From assembly GCF_000715495.1 (NCBI RefSeq), contig NZ_JNLX01000147.1, forward strand, positions 1 through 53,008: 53,008 bases of DNA. The letters run 5' to 3'. The translations under genes and the position numbers were made by a program. Positions 33,418 to 41,729 of this stretch are shown in pieces. Below the pieces are notes generated by a model. The model had not been told where the DNA came from. It worked only from the letters and a program-made list of their open reading frames with translations, and made no database searches. The stretch comes from Hymenobacter sp. IS2118 (GTDB lineage Bacteria > Bacteroidota > Bacteroidia > Cytophagales > Hymenobacteraceae). The stretch's first letter is position 1; the number at the start of each line of letters is the position of its first letter.

Positions 33418-34926
33418 ATGAATAGCAATCAGCAACTTCAGCATTTGTATTGGCGGGCGGGTTTTGGGCCGCGCCCCCAGGACGTGACCGCCGGCCTGAG
33501 CCCGCGCAAAGCCCTGCGGCAACTGTTGCAGGACGCGGCCAAGTACGAGCCCCTGGCCGGTGCCGCCCTGGAATACCGCGAGCCCCAAGCCGCCCTGATG
33601 GCCGAGCCCGCCACCATGAAAAAGCCGGTGCCCGACGGCACCGTAACCACCCCGCCCGACCAGCCGCTACGTCCGCAGGCAGGCGCGTCGCGCCCGCGCC
33701 GGGCGGCCCTCACCCCGGAGCAGCGCAAGATGCAGAACGCGGGCCTGCGCGATGCTTTCGCCAACATGAGCACGGCCTGGATGAGCCGCATGGCCACCTC
33801 GCCGGCCCAGCTACGCGAGAAGATGACGCTCTTTTGGCACGGGCACTTTGCCTGCCGGGTGCGCCAGCCGGGCCCGGCTCTGAGTTTGCACAATACCACC
33901 CGCCGCCTCGCCCTGGGCAAATTTCCCGACCTGCTGCTGGCCGTGAGCCGGGAGCCGGCCATGCTGCAGTTCCTTAACAACCAGCAGAACCGCAAGGCCA
34001 GTCCCAACGAAAACTTCGCCCGCGAAGTGATGGAGCTGTTCACGCTGGGCCGGGGCAACTACTCCGAGCAGGACGTGAAGGAAGCCGCCCGCGCCTTCAC
34101 CGGCTGGGGCTACGACGGCGAGGGCAACTTCCGGTTTCGGGAGCGCGACCACGACGCGGGCTCCAAAACGTTTCTGGGCCGCACCGGCAACTTCACGGGC
34201 GAGGACGTGCTGCGGATTATTCTGGAGCAGCCAGCGGCGGCCACGTTTCTGGTCACCAAAGTGTACCGCTTTTTCGTGAACGAGGTGCCCAATACCGGCC
34301 ACATCGAACCCCTGGCCGTGGCCTTTCGCCGGAGCGGCTACGACCTGGCCGACCTGATGGAGCGCGTGTTTTCGGCCGACTGGTTTTACGAGCCGGCCAA
34401 CGTGGGCACGCACCTCAAGTCGCCGGTGGAGCTACTGGCCGGCCTGCGCCGCACGCTGAATCTGACCATCGACAATGACAAGGCGCTGCTGGGCTTCCAA
34501 AAGGCCCTGGGCCAAACGCTATTTCAGCCGCCGAACGTGGCTGGCTGGCCCGGCGGCCGCAGCTGGATAGATTCGTCGTCGCTGCTGCTGCGCCTGCAGC
34601 TGCCCGCCGTGCTGTTTCGCAACGCCGAGTTTGCCGTGGCCCTCAAGCAGGACGAAAACGACATTGCCCCCAACCTTAGCAAGGCCGAGCGCACCCTGCG
34701 GCCCGGCGTAGGCGCCCACCTGCCGCTTGCCCCGCTGCAACAGCTGCTGGGCCTCACACCGCCCGCCCAGCAACCCGAGAAGCTCAGCACCTTCCTGCTG
34801 CAAGCCCCCCTGCGCCCCGAAAACCTGCGGCTGGTGCAGGAGGCCACCCAACAAAAAGAACCCACCGAGGCCCTGCGCACCACGCTGGTCAGCCTGCTCA
34901 GCCTGCCCGAATACCAGTTGGCGTAG
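33418..34926 (+). CDS. DUF1800 family protein
   Basis: The start at 33418 (MNSNQQLQHLYWRAGFG) is chosen because DUF1800 proteins open with QHLxxRAGFG and a purine-rich AGAAGGGG precedes it; the frame is open 20 codons upstream. The 502-residue protein includes a low-complexity Pro/Ala/Arg insert (about 55-105), then the domain core: MTLFWHGHFA, REPAMLQFLNNQQNRKASPNENFAREVMELFTLG, EAARAFTGWGY, HDAGSKTFLGRTGNFTGEDVLRIIL and VPPNVAGWPGG-like FQPPNVAGWPGGRSWID. The biochemical role is unknown. It is almost always followed by a DUF1501 gene, as here. Confidence 0.95.
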   Translation: MNSNQQLQHLYWRAGFGPRPQDVTAGLSPRKALRQLLQDAAKYEPLAGAALEYREPQAALMAEPATMKKPVPDGTVTTPPDQPLRPQAGASRPRRAALTPEQRKMQNAGLRDAFANMSTAWMSRMATSPAQLREKMTLFWHGHFACRVRQPGPALSLHNTTRRLALGKFPDLLLAVSREPAMLQFLNNQQNRKASPNENFAREVMELFTLGRGNYSEQDVKEAARAFTGWGYDGEGNFRFRERDHDAGSKTFLGRTGNFTGEDVLRIILEQPAAATFLVTKVYRFFVNEVPNTGHIEPLAVAFRRSGYDLADLMERVFSADWFYEPANVGTHLKSPVELLAGLRRTLNLTIDNDKALLGFQKALGQTLFQPPNVAGWPGGRSWIDSSSLLLRLQLPAVLFRNAEFAVALKQDENDIAPNLSKAERTLRPGVGAHLPLAPLQQLLGLTPPAQQPEKLSTFLLQAPLRPENLRLVQEATQQKEPTEALRTTLVSLLSLPEYQLA

Positions 34927-34930
34927 CAGA

Positions 34931-35129
34931 AAAAAACTCCCCTCCTTACCAAGGAGGGGATGTTTCAGCCTTTGGCTGAAACTGGGGTGGTTGTGGCGTT
35001 GGAGTAGCGTTGAGCTGAGGTAGGATGGCGGTCAAAGGGTCAGTGTTCCAGCCGCCATCTAACGCCACCAACCACCCCAGTTGCCGCTTCGCGCCAACGT
35101 CCCCTCCTTGGTAAGGAGGGGAGTTTTTT
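34931..35129. repeat. Nested inverted repeat between DUF1800 and DUF1501
   Basis: The outer arms AAAAAACTCCCCTCCTTACC and complement (GGTAAGGAGGGGAGTTTTTT) enclose inner arms (AACTGGGGTGGTTGTGGCGTT and complement). The left side also carries its own TTTCAGCC/GGCTGAAA hairpin. The family is common in GC-rich Bacteroidota genomes. In this unit it would stand as a cruciform-capable spacer of about 200 bp. Confidence 0.88.
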
Positions 35130-35152
35130 CTCCTCTTATTATCCCTATCGTT

Positions 35153-36370
35153 ATGGCTACTACTCGGCGTGATTTTCTTCGTAATTCGGCTTTGGCCAGC
35201 TCGTTGCTGCTGGTGCCTAAGTTTCTGCATGCCCTGGACCGGGGGCCGGGGCTGGCCCGCCTGGGCGAGGCGCCGGGCGCGCGTCGCCTGATTGTGGTGC
35301 AGCTCAGCGGCGGCAATGATGGCCTGAACACCATTATTCCCTACAAAAACGACTTGTACTACCAGGCTCGGCCCACGCTGGGCATTCGGGAAGCGCAGGG
35401 AATTCTGGCGATGGAAAAAGACCTGGGCCTGCACCCGGCCCTGAAAGGACTGAAGGGACTGTATGACCAGGGCCACCTGGCGGTGCTCAACTCGGTGGGC
35501 TACCCCAATCCCGACCGGTCGCACTTCCGCTCGATGGACATCTGGCAGAGCGGCTCGGGCGCCGACCAGGCCGTGAGCACCGGCTGGCTGGGCCGCTACC
35601 TCGACTCGAACTGCCCCGACTGCCAGCACCCCTACAACGCCCTGGAAATCGACGACACGCTGAGCCTGGCGCTGAAGGGCAGCGCCCGCAAAGGGCTGGC
35701 CCTGAAAAATCCCGCCAAGCTGCACCAGCTCACCCAAAACCGCCTGCTGGCCAAGGTGAGCCAGCAGGCCGCGCCCGCCCACCACGACCAAGTGGACTAC
35801 CTCTACAAGACGCTGGCCGAAACCGCGTCCTCGGCCGATTACCTGTACGAGAAGTCCAAGATTTACCGGTCGGCGGTGGCCTACCCCAACTCAGACTTCG
35901 GCAAAAACCTGAAGACCACGGCCGAGCTCATTACGTCCGGCGTGGAGTCGCGGGTGTACTACCTGGCCTTGTCGGGCTTCGACACGCACGTGCGCCAGCA
36001 GGAGCAGCAGCAGCGCCTGCTCGGCGACCTGGGCAACGGCTTGGCCGCCCTGGCCCAGGACCTGCAACAAAACAGCCAGTGGAGCAACACGCTGGTGCTG
36101 GTGTTCTCAGAATTTGGCCGCCGCGTGGGCCAGAACGCCAGCAACGGCACCGACCACGGCACCGCCAACAACGTGCTGCTGCTGGGCGGCGGCCTGCGAA
36201 AAAAAGGCGTGCTCAACGCCGCCCCCGACCTGGCCAACCTCGACCAGGGCGACCTGCGCCACCAAATCGATTTCCGCAGCATCTACGCCAGCATTCTGAA
36301 GGACTGGCTGGGAGCCGACGACACGGCCATACTGGGCACGGGCTTCGAACGCCTGGCGGGTTTGGTGTAG
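35153..36370 (+). CDS. DUF1501 family protein, Tat-exported
   Basis: The ATG at 35153 gives 405 residues with a twin-arginine signal (MATTRRDFLRNSALASSLLL). The frame is open upstream, but there it is repeat sequence. The domain shows GARRLIVVQLSGGNDGLNTIIPY, HPALKGLKGLYDQGHLAVLNSVGYPNPDRSHFRSMDIW, YYLALSGFDTHVRQQEQQQRLLGDLG, LVLVFSEFGRRVGQNASNGTDHGTANNVLLLGGGL and a C-terminal DFRSIYASILKDWLG. It belongs to the alkaline-phosphatase/sulfatase-like superfamily by fold; the role is unknown. It pairs with DUF1800 upstream and is followed by a strong hairpin terminator. Confidence 0.95.
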   Translation: MATTRRDFLRNSALASSLLLVPKFLHALDRGPGLARLGEAPGARRLIVVQLSGGNDGLNTIIPYKNDLYYQARPTLGIREAQGILAMEKDLGLHPALKGLKGLYDQGHLAVLNSVGYPNPDRSHFRSMDIWQSGSGADQAVSTGWLGRYLDSNCPDCQHPYNALEIDDTLSLALKGSARKGLALKNPAKLHQLTQNRLLAKVSQQAAPAHHDQVDYLYKTLAETASSADYLYEKSKIYRSAVAYPNSDFGKNLKTTAELITSGVESRVYYLALSGFDTHVRQQEQQQRLLGDLGNGLAALAQDLQQNSQWSNTLVLVFSEFGRRVGQNASNGTDHGTANNVLLLGGGLRKKGVLNAAPDLANLDQGDLRHQIDFRSIYASILKDWLGADDTAILGTGFERLAGLV

Positions 36371-36375
36371 CGCCG

Positions 36376-36443
36376 CCATAATGCCCGACAAGAAAAGCCT
36401 AGTTTCCGCATGGACGCCGGGCTTTTCCTGCCGGGCATTATGG
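36376..36443 (+). terminator. Hairpin after DUF1501, likely terminator
   Basis: CCATAATGCCCG pairs with CGGGCATTATGG and an inner GAAAAGCC pairs with GGCTTTTC, starting 5 bp after the DUF1501 stop. It lies directly before the next gene's -7 box. There is no long T-run outside. Confidence 0.6.
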
Positions 36444-36446
36444 CCA

Positions 36447-36454
36447 TATCTTGC
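36447..36454 (+). promoter_or_regulatory. -7 box TATCTTGC before the TonB-C-like gene
   Basis: TATCTTGCGCC is one base from the TACCTTGCGCC boxes at 16072 and 26580. It lies 25 bp before the ATG and only 3 bp after the terminator hairpin. Confidence 0.5.
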
Positions 36455-36479
36455 GCCGTCAACCCCGCATCTGCCACCC

Positions 36480-37295
36480 ATGAAATTCCCTCTACTCATT
36501 CTTGTCGCCGCCATTGCCCTCCAATTGGGCGCGCCCCCCACATCCCAGGCCCAAACCACCGCGCCCGCGGCGGCCTACACCGGCCCGCGCTACCCCGGCG
36601 GGCCGGATTCGTTGCGCGCTCTGGTGTATCGTAGCACCCGAACAACTACGCCCGCACCGGCCGGCCGTATGCTGGTTCAATTTGAGTTGCAGTCCGACGG
36701 CAAAGCCTACAACCTCACGATGGTGCGGCCGCCCGACCCCATAAATCCGGAATTGGTGAAAGCAACAGCCGCGGCTCTCGACTACCTGGAGGCCCACATG
36801 CTGCCCTGGCTGCTTGGCAGCACCCGTTTGGCGGAAGCGGTTGGCAAACCACCAAAAATCAGCTTGGTGATGGACTTCGCAACGCCTCCCGCAGCATGGG
36901 CTTATAATTATGGCGACCAACAGCCGGTATTTGCAGCTGCATTGGAAGTCATGCGAACCAGATTCAGTAAAATGCAGCAGCAGCCAGAAGACTCCGTGCA
37001 ACAATCTCTATTCGCGTCCTCTTCCAGAACCCTGATATCTTACATTCAATTGCAGGTAAAGTACCCGCCCAATGCCTTACGTTACCAGCAGCAGGGCCAA
37101 GTGTACATCTATTTTGAGGTAGCTGAAAGCGGCGCCATTGAGAACCCCCAAGTGGTGGGCACGGCCGGCAAGTACCTCGACGACGAAACCTTGAAGATTG
37201 TGAGAAAGCTTCCCGCTGCCAATGTCGCAGCGCAGTTGCGGGGTCAACCGGTGCGCGTGTACTACGCTTTGCCCATTACCTTCAAAATTATGTAA
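36480..37295 (+). CDS. Secreted protein with two TonB-C-like domains
   Basis: The ATG at 36480 (MKFPLLILVAAIALQLG, signal peptide cleaving near SQAQT) gives 271 residues; the upstream ATG at 36381 lies in a terminator hairpin. Two copies of a TonB C-terminal-type fold are visible: YPGGPDSLRALVYRS...GRMLVQFELQSDGKAYNLTMVRP (about 35-100) and LISYIQLQVKYPPNALRYQQQGQVYIYFEVAESGAIENPQVVG (about 185-250). There is no membrane anchor beyond the signal and no Pro-rich spacer, so it is not a classical TonB but a periplasmic relative, as is common in Bacteroidota. The partner is unknown. Confidence 0.85.
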   Translation: MKFPLLILVAAIALQLGAPPTSQAQTTAPAAAYTGPRYPGGPDSLRALVYRSTRTTTPAPAGRMLVQFELQSDGKAYNLTMVRPPDPINPELVKATAAALDYLEAHMLPWLLGSTRLAEAVGKPPKISLVMDFATPPAAWAYNYGDQQPVFAAALEVMRTRFSKMQQQPEDSVQQSLFASSSRTLISYIQLQVKYPPNALRYQQQGQVYIYFEVAESGAIENPQVVGTAGKYLDDETLKIVRKLPAANVAAQLRGQPVRVYYALPITFKIM

Positions 37296-37309
37296 GTTGC
37301 CACTGCCGA

Positions 37310-38074
37310 TTAACCCCCGAACACCGCTGCGGCCAGCGCCAGCACGGCGGCGCGGGTTGGCTCGGGCTGCTCCAGGTACGCCTGGTGGCCGCTGCCTTCC
37401 AGAAACAGGGCGTGGGCCTCGGCGGGCAGGGCGGCCTGGCGCACGGCGTCTTCAAAATGCACGGCCACGTCGTGCTTGCCGGCGACCGTGAGCACCGGAA
37501 ATTTGGCGTTGCGGAGCAGGGCGGTGCGGTCGGGGCGGGCAGCCATGCCGCGCATCGCGCCCGTGATGGTGGTTTCGGGCGTGGCTTTGCCGATTTCCTC
37601 TAGCAGGGCGCGGGCCTCGGTGAGGCGGTCGCGGTTGACGGGCGCGAAAAGCGGGCGCACGAACGACTCCATGAACTTGGCCACGCCGTGGCGCTCCACG
37701 AAGCCGATGTTTTTCTCGCGGTTCTGGCTTTTTTCCTCCGTATCGGCCAGGGCCGAGGAGTTGATGAGCGCCAGGCCGGCCACGCGCTGGGGCCAGCGCT
37801 CGGCCAGGGCCAGGGCCACGTAGCCGCCCATGCTGTGGCACACCAGCAGCACGGGGCCGGAGCAATTTTTCTGCGCCAAGTAGTCGATAACGTAGCGGGC
37901 CTGGGCCTCCATCGAGAAGTCGGGTACGGGCGCCAGGTTGGTGCCGTGGCCGGGCAGGTTGGGCGTGAGCAGCCGGTAGCCGTCGGGGAAGGCGCGGGTG
38001 AAGGCCGTCCAGACCTCTCGGCTTTCGGCAAAGCCGTGGAGGAAGACGATGGTGGGCAAAGGGGCGGTACTCAT
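37310..38074 (-). CDS. Alpha/beta hydrolase
   Basis: The start at 38074 (MSTAPLPTIVFLHGFAES) gives 254 residues; the open frame 36 codons upstream overlaps the divergent gene. The fold shows the oxyanion strand IVFLHGFAESREVW, LLTPNLPGHGTN, and the nucleophile elbow VLLVCHSMGGYVALALA (G/C-x-S-x-G). The acid is Asp in VAGKHDVAVHFED and the base His in EGSGHQAYLEQPE. It closely fits the MenH/esterase-like group of small alpha/beta hydrolases, but the substrate cannot be read. It is divergent from the membrane-SRPBCC gene. Confidence 0.92.
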   Translation of the reverse strand: MSTAPLPTIVFLHGFAESREVWTAFTRAFPDGYRLLTPNLPGHGTNLAPVPDFSMEAQARYVIDYLAQKNCSGPVLLVCHSMGGYVALALAERWPQRVAGLALINSSALADTEEKSQNREKNIGFVERHGVAKFMESFVRPLFAPVNRDRLTEARALLEEIGKATPETTITGAMRGMAARPDRTALLRNAKFPVLTVAGKHDVAVHFEDAVRQAALPAEAHALFLEGSGHQAYLEQPEPTRAAVLALAAAVFGG

Positions 38075-38180
38075 GCGGGAATTACCTTGCGAAGCAACGG
38101 GTGCGCTCGCGACTTTATAGGAACTATCAGGCGGCTTTCGGCCTCGGGGCATCAGCCTTTCACTTCGGCCAAAATTACTC

Positions 38181-39176
38181 ATGAAGATTGCACGGCAGCG
38201 CTACCCTTTTCTATTGGCCATTGGCGTGGGCTTGGTTTACGCCTTCGCCGCCCGTTTTTTCTTCGTCGCAGGCACTTTCCGCACCATCTTCGATTTCGGG
38301 CTGCTGAGTTGGGGATTCCTATTGCTGATGCCGATGGCTTTGGGCGCCATTACGGCCTATTTCATCCCCGCCACGGCCTCAAAAATGTGGCGAATGCTCT
38401 GGGCTCCGTATTTGGTAGTTTTTTGTTTTTTATTGAGCGCCCTACTGTTCCATTTAGAGGGAATGATATGCGTGCTAATCATCACGCCGTTGTACCTGGT
38501 AATGTCTTTCCTTGGCGCGCTCTTCTATATTAACCTGACGAAAAAATCTCCCAAACGAGACAACAAAACCCTGGTGGTCGCCGCCTTCGCCCTCCTGCCC
38601 TTCGTCGCCGGACCGCTCGAAAACCAGCTCACCAACCCCGACGATTTCCGGCAGGTCGAAAACACCATTCTCATCAACGCACCGGCCGCCGTGGTCTGGC
38701 AGCACATCATTCGAGTGGCCCCCATTCAGGCCCAGGATTTGGGTCACAGCATCATCGACGACATCGGGTTTCCGCGGCCCGTTGAGGCCACGCTCACCCG
38801 CGAGGGCGTGGGCGGGGTGCGCCACGCCACCTTCGAGCGCGGCGTCGAGTTCATCGAAACCGTGTACGAATGGGTGCCACTGCAACGGCTCTCGTTCAGC
38901 ATCGTGCCCAATACGGCCACCATTCCGCCCACCACTTTTGATGAGCACGTCATCGTGGGCGGCCGGTTCTTCGACGTGCTGCGCGGCACCTACGAATTGC
39001 AGCCCGCCAGCCCCGGCCGCACGCGCCTCGTGCTGCACAGCCGGCAGCGCCTCAGCACCCACCTCAACTGGTACGCCGGGCTATGGACCCGCTTCGTGAT
39101 GAGCGAAATTCAAGGCCGCATCCTCACCGTGCTCAAGCGCCGCTGCGAAGCGCCCCGCCCGGTAGCCACGCAGTAG
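38181..39176 (+). CDS. Membrane protein with C-terminal SRPBCC-like domain
   Basis: The 331-residue protein has four hydrophobic helices in the first 150 residues (YPFLLAIGVGLVYAFAARFF, GFLLLMPMALGAITAYFI, LVVFCFLLSALLF and CVLIITPLYLVMSFLGALFY), then a fifth near 138. A soluble domain follows from about 160 to 315 with VENTILINAPAAVVWQHI, IIDDIGFPRPVEATLTREGVGG, ERGVEFIETVYEWVPLQRLSFSI and TRLVLHSRQRLS, which fits the START/SRPBCC ligand-binding fold. This join of a membrane part and SRPBCC domain occurs in Bacteroidota; the ligand is unknown. It is divergent from an alpha/beta hydrolase. Confidence 0.8.
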   Translation: MKIARQRYPFLLAIGVGLVYAFAARFFFVAGTFRTIFDFGLLSWGFLLLMPMALGAITAYFIPATASKMWRMLWAPYLVVFCFLLSALLFHLEGMICVLIITPLYLVMSFLGALFYINLTKKSPKRDNKTLVVAAFALLPFVAGPLENQLTNPDDFRQVENTILINAPAAVVWQHIIRVAPIQAQDLGHSIIDDIGFPRPVEATLTREGVGGVRHATFERGVEFIETVYEWVPLQRLSFSIVPNTATIPPTTFDEHVIVGGRFFDVLRGTYELQPASPGRTRLVLHSRQRLSTHLNWYAGLWTRFVMSEIQGRILTVLKRRCEAPRPVATQ

Positions 39177-39194
39177 CCGCGCCGCATGGTTGCG

Positions 39195-40262
39195 CTAAAT
39201 CGTGTCCTTGCGCAACGACGACGCCCGCACGAACAGCTGCGGCTGAAGCACCACCTGCCGCTGTGAAAACGCCGTGCCCTCGGCCGAAAGCAGCTCGGTG
39301 AACAGGCGGAAGGCGGCCTGGCCCATTTCCTCGGTGCGCTGGTCCACGGAGGTGAGCATGGGCTCGGCCACTTGCGTAAGGGCCTCGTTGCTGAAGCCGG
39401 CCAGGGCCACGTCCTGCGGCACCCGGAGGCCACGGCTTTTCAGCAGCTGCAACGCGCCCAGAATGGCCGTGTCGCCGGCCGCAAACACGGCATCAGGCGG
39501 GTTGGGCAGCGCCAGCAGGTCGGCCATGCACTGGGCGCCGCTTTCCAGGGTCATGTTGGAATCCCGGATGAGGCTGTCGTCGGGCGCGATGCCGTAGCGC
39601 TGCAGGGCATCGAGGTAGCCCTGGCGGCGGTTTTTGTAGATGTTGAGGTGCTGCGTGCCGCAGATGTGCGCCACGCGGCGGCATCCTTGCTCCAGCAAAT
39701 GGCTCGTGGCCTGGTAGCCGCCTTCGCGGTCGTTGAGCACCACGGCGTTCACGTGGTCGCCTTCCAGCAGGCGGTCGAAAAACACCAGCGGCACGCCGTG
39801 CTTGCGCACTTTTTCGAAGTGCTTAAAGTCGAGCGTGTTCAGCGACACGGATATCAGAATACCCGCAACCTGGGCGCTGAGCAGGGTTTCCAGGTTTTTG
39901 CGCTCGTGTTCCACGTCCTCACCCGACTGGCAGATGATGACGCTGAAGCCCGCCTTGCTGGCCGCCGTTTCGATGCCGTGCACCACGGAGGCAAAGAAGC
40001 GGCCTTCGATGTAGGGCACAATCACGCCGATGAGCTTGCTCTTGCCTTTGCGCAGGGCCGCGGCCAGGTGGTTAGGCTGGTAGTTCAGCTTTTTGGCCAG
40101 CTTGAGCACCGCCTGCTTAGTAGCCGGCCCAATGCTGTGGTGGTCGCTCAGGGCCCGCGAAATCGTGGTCATGGACACGCCCAGCTCCCGAGCCAAATCG
40201 GCCATGGAAACCGGGCTGCCGGACGCACTGGTTTCTTTGGACGGAGTACGGCGAGTGGCCAT
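39195..40262 (-). CDS. LacI-family transcriptional regulator of the arabinan locus
   Basis: The 355-residue protein has a LacI HTH (about 19-40, MADLARELGVSMTTISRALS), a hinge helix (YQPNHLAAALRKGKSKLIGVIVP), and a periplasmic-binding-protein-like sensor domain to the end (about 80-345). The sensor domain contains FFASVVHGIETAASKAGFSVIICQ, QVAGILISVS, GCRRVAHICG and PDAVFAAGDTAILGALQLLKSRGLRVPQDVALAGFSNE. It should bind DNA as a dimer and respond to a sugar or a sugar phosphate. It is divergent from the endo-arabinanase gene, whose promoter has a CACAA-ACGA-TTGTG near-palindrome, so it is the likely regulator of this locus. A -7 box TACCTTCG (40295-40302) lies upstream on the minus strand. 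Confidence 0.95.
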   Translation of the reverse strand: MATRRTPSKETSASGSPVSMADLARELGVSMTTISRALSDHHSIGPATKQAVLKLAKKLNYQPNHLAAALRKGKSKLIGVIVPYIEGRFFASVVHGIETAASKAGFSVIICQSGEDVEHERKNLETLLSAQVAGILISVSLNTLDFKHFEKVRKHGVPLVFFDRLLEGDHVNAVVLNDREGGYQATSHLLEQGCRRVAHICGTQHLNIYKNRRQGYLDALQRYGIAPDDSLIRDSNMTLESGAQCMADLLALPNPPDAVFAAGDTAILGALQLLKSRGLRVPQDVALAGFSNEALTQVAEPMLTSVDQRTEEMGQAAFRLFTELLSAEGTAFSQRQVVLQPQLFVRASSLRKDTI

Positions 40263-40294
40263 TTTACTTGCAATAATGAATACGAAATGTAGGA

Positions 40295-40302
40295 CGAAGG
40301 TA
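40295..40302 (-). promoter_or_regulatory. Probable lacI -7 box TACCTTCG
   Basis: TACCTTCG on the minus strand differs from TAnnTTTG at one base and lies 32 bp before the LacI start. It is about 200 bp from the operator-like site near the GH43 promoter; the space between is GC-rich with no other feature seen. Confidence 0.4.
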
Positions 40303-40501
40303 CAGCGGGTTGCGGGGAAGCCCGACCGTATGCCGTGGCAATAGCGCGGCCCCTTGCGCCGGCCCCGGCATTCGGCAGAAGCCCCCGCTGGAAGCGGCGC
40401 ACCGGAGCGTTTTTTTGGCGGATGGCAGCCACTCCCCGACTATGCTCCAGGCTCGAAAAGATGTGCATCTTTTTAATCGTTGGAAGAGAGAAGAAAATAA
40501 T

Positions 40502-40521
40502 TTACACAAACGATTGTGAAA
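40502..40521. promoter_or_regulatory. LacI-type operator candidate in the endo-arabinanase promoter
   Basis: Core 40505-40518 reads CACAA-ACGA-TTGTG, symmetric around a central CG as in LacI-family operators, with matching outer T/A bases. It overlaps the -33/-7 spacer of the box at 40527-40534. It also shares its TTACACAA left half with the two elements before the GH43 starts. Confidence 0.65.
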
Positions 40522-40526
40522 TCATT

Positions 40527-40534
40527 TAACTTTG
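40527..40534 (+). promoter_or_regulatory. -7 box TAACTTTG of the endo-arabinanase gene
   Basis: TAACTTTG matches TAnnTTTG exactly, is followed by GTGC, and lies 5 bp after the operator-like site. The start codon is 61 bp downstream. Confidence 0.65.
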
Positions 40535-40568
40535 GTGCAACCAAAATGCTTACTCGTCAATTCCCAGA

Positions 40569-40584
40569 TTACACAATCGATAAT
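40569..40584 (+). promoter_or_regulatory. Shared 16-bp element TTACACAATCGATAAT, copy 1
   Basis: It lies 11 bp before the GH43 start and recurs exactly before the second GH43 gene (44609-44624). The left half CACAATCG resembles the operator half-site at 40502; the right half is degenerate. It may be a second LacI site or a translation-related element. Confidence 0.6.
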
Positions 40585-40595
40585 TCAATTTCCGA

Positions 40596-41633
40596 ATGAA
40601 CGTGACCCGAATTCTGTTGGCGCTGCTATTGATGACCAGTCTGGGCGCCGCCGCGCAAATGGTGCCGCCACCCGCTACACCCGGCCCGGCCCCGCGCCCC
40701 GCCCTGGGCCCAATGGCCAGCCCGCCGGCCCACGACCCGGTGATGATTCGCCAGAACGGGACGTACTACATGTTCTGTACCGGCAACGGTATTGCGGTGT
40801 GGTCGTCGCCCGACATGAAAATCTGGACGCAGCAGCCCCCGGTGTTTGCCGCGCCGCCCGCCTGGGCCGTGGCCGCCATCCCCGGCTTCAAGGGCCACAT
40901 CTGGGCGCCGGATATTTCCTTTGCCAACGGCCAGTACAGCCTGTTTTATTCGGTATCGGCGTTTGGCAAGAACACCTCGGCCATCGGTCTGGCCACCAAT
41001 AAAACCCTGGACCCGAAGTCGCCCGACTTCAAGTGGGTGGACCACGGCAAGGTTATTCAGTCGGTGCCGGGCCGCGACATGTGGAACGCCATCGACCCCA
41101 ACCTGGCCCGCGACAACGCTGGCGTGCCCTGGCTCACCTTCGGCTCGTTCTGGAGCGGTATGAAGCTGGTGCAGCTCCGGCCCGACCTCACCGCGCCCGC
41201 CCAACCCGAGCAGTGGCGCACCGTGGCCCGCCGCCCCCGCGACCCCAAGCTGAACGACTCGCTGCCCGGCGACGGCGCCATTGAAGCGCCCTTCCTGTTC
41301 AAGAAAGACGGTTTTTATTACCTTTTCACCTCGTTTGACTACTGCTGCCGCGGCCCCCAAAGCACCTACAAAATGGTGGTGGGCCGCGCCAAGGAAATCA
41401 CCGGGCCCTACGTGGACCGCGCGGGCCTGCTCCTGGAGCAGGGCGGCGGCACGCTGGTGCTGGCCGGCGACAGCAAGTGGTTTGGCGTGGGCCACAACTC
41501 GGTGTACACCTTCGATAAAGCCGACTACCTGGTCTTCCACGGTTACGACGCCTCGGACCGTGGCCGGCCGAAACTGCGGATTGAGAAGCTGGCCTGGAAC
41601 AAGGAAGGGTGGCCGAGAGTGGCGGCTCAGTAG
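40596..41633 (+). CDS. GH43 endo-arabinanase-like enzyme, secreted
   Basis: This enzyme cuts arabinan backbones (alpha-1,5-linked arabinofuranose). The 345-residue protein has a signal peptide (ILLALLLMTSLGAAAQ) and a five-bladed GH43 propeller. Catalytic residues are Asp47 in AHDPVMIRQNGTYYMF (base), Asp167 in AIDPN (pKa modulator) and Glu230 in GAIEAPF (acid). WAPDISFANGQYSLFYS and the C-terminal YLVFHGYDASDRGRPKLRIEKLAWNKEGWP are typical of the subfamily with endo-1,5-arabinanases. LacI is divergent upstream and operator-like sites precede it. The size suits a single-domain enzyme, with no binding module. Confidence 0.93.
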   Translation: MNVTRILLALLLMTSLGAAAQMVPPPATPGPAPRPALGPMASPPAHDPVMIRQNGTYYMFCTGNGIAVWSSPDMKIWTQQPPVFAAPPAWAVAAIPGFKGHIWAPDISFANGQYSLFYSVSAFGKNTSAIGLATNKTLDPKSPDFKWVDHGKVIQSVPGRDMWNAIDPNLARDNAGVPWLTFGSFWSGMKLVQLRPDLTAPAQPEQWRTVARRPRDPKLNDSLPGDGAIEAPFLFKKDGFYYLFTSFDYCCRGPQSTYKMVVGRAKEITGPYVDRAGLLLEQGGGTLVLAGDSKWFGVGHNSVYTFDKADYLVFHGYDASDRGRPKLRIEKLAWNKEGWPRVAAQ

Positions 41634-41674
41634 CCGTTAGCACCTCGTCCGGCGGCAACCTCACATTTTTTTTA

Positions 41675-41706
41675 TTGAAAACAACGCGCTTCTTTCCGGA
41701 CCTTTG
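41675..41706 (+). promoter_or_regulatory. Promoter: -33 TTG and -7 GACCTTTG before tal-pgi
   Basis: TTG at 41675-41677 and GACCTTTG at 41699-41706 are 21 bp apart. The -7 box and following GGCGC match the CDF gene box. The gene starts 23 bp downstream. Confidence 0.6.
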
Positions 41707-41729
41707 GCGCTCAGACTAACTGCATTTCT

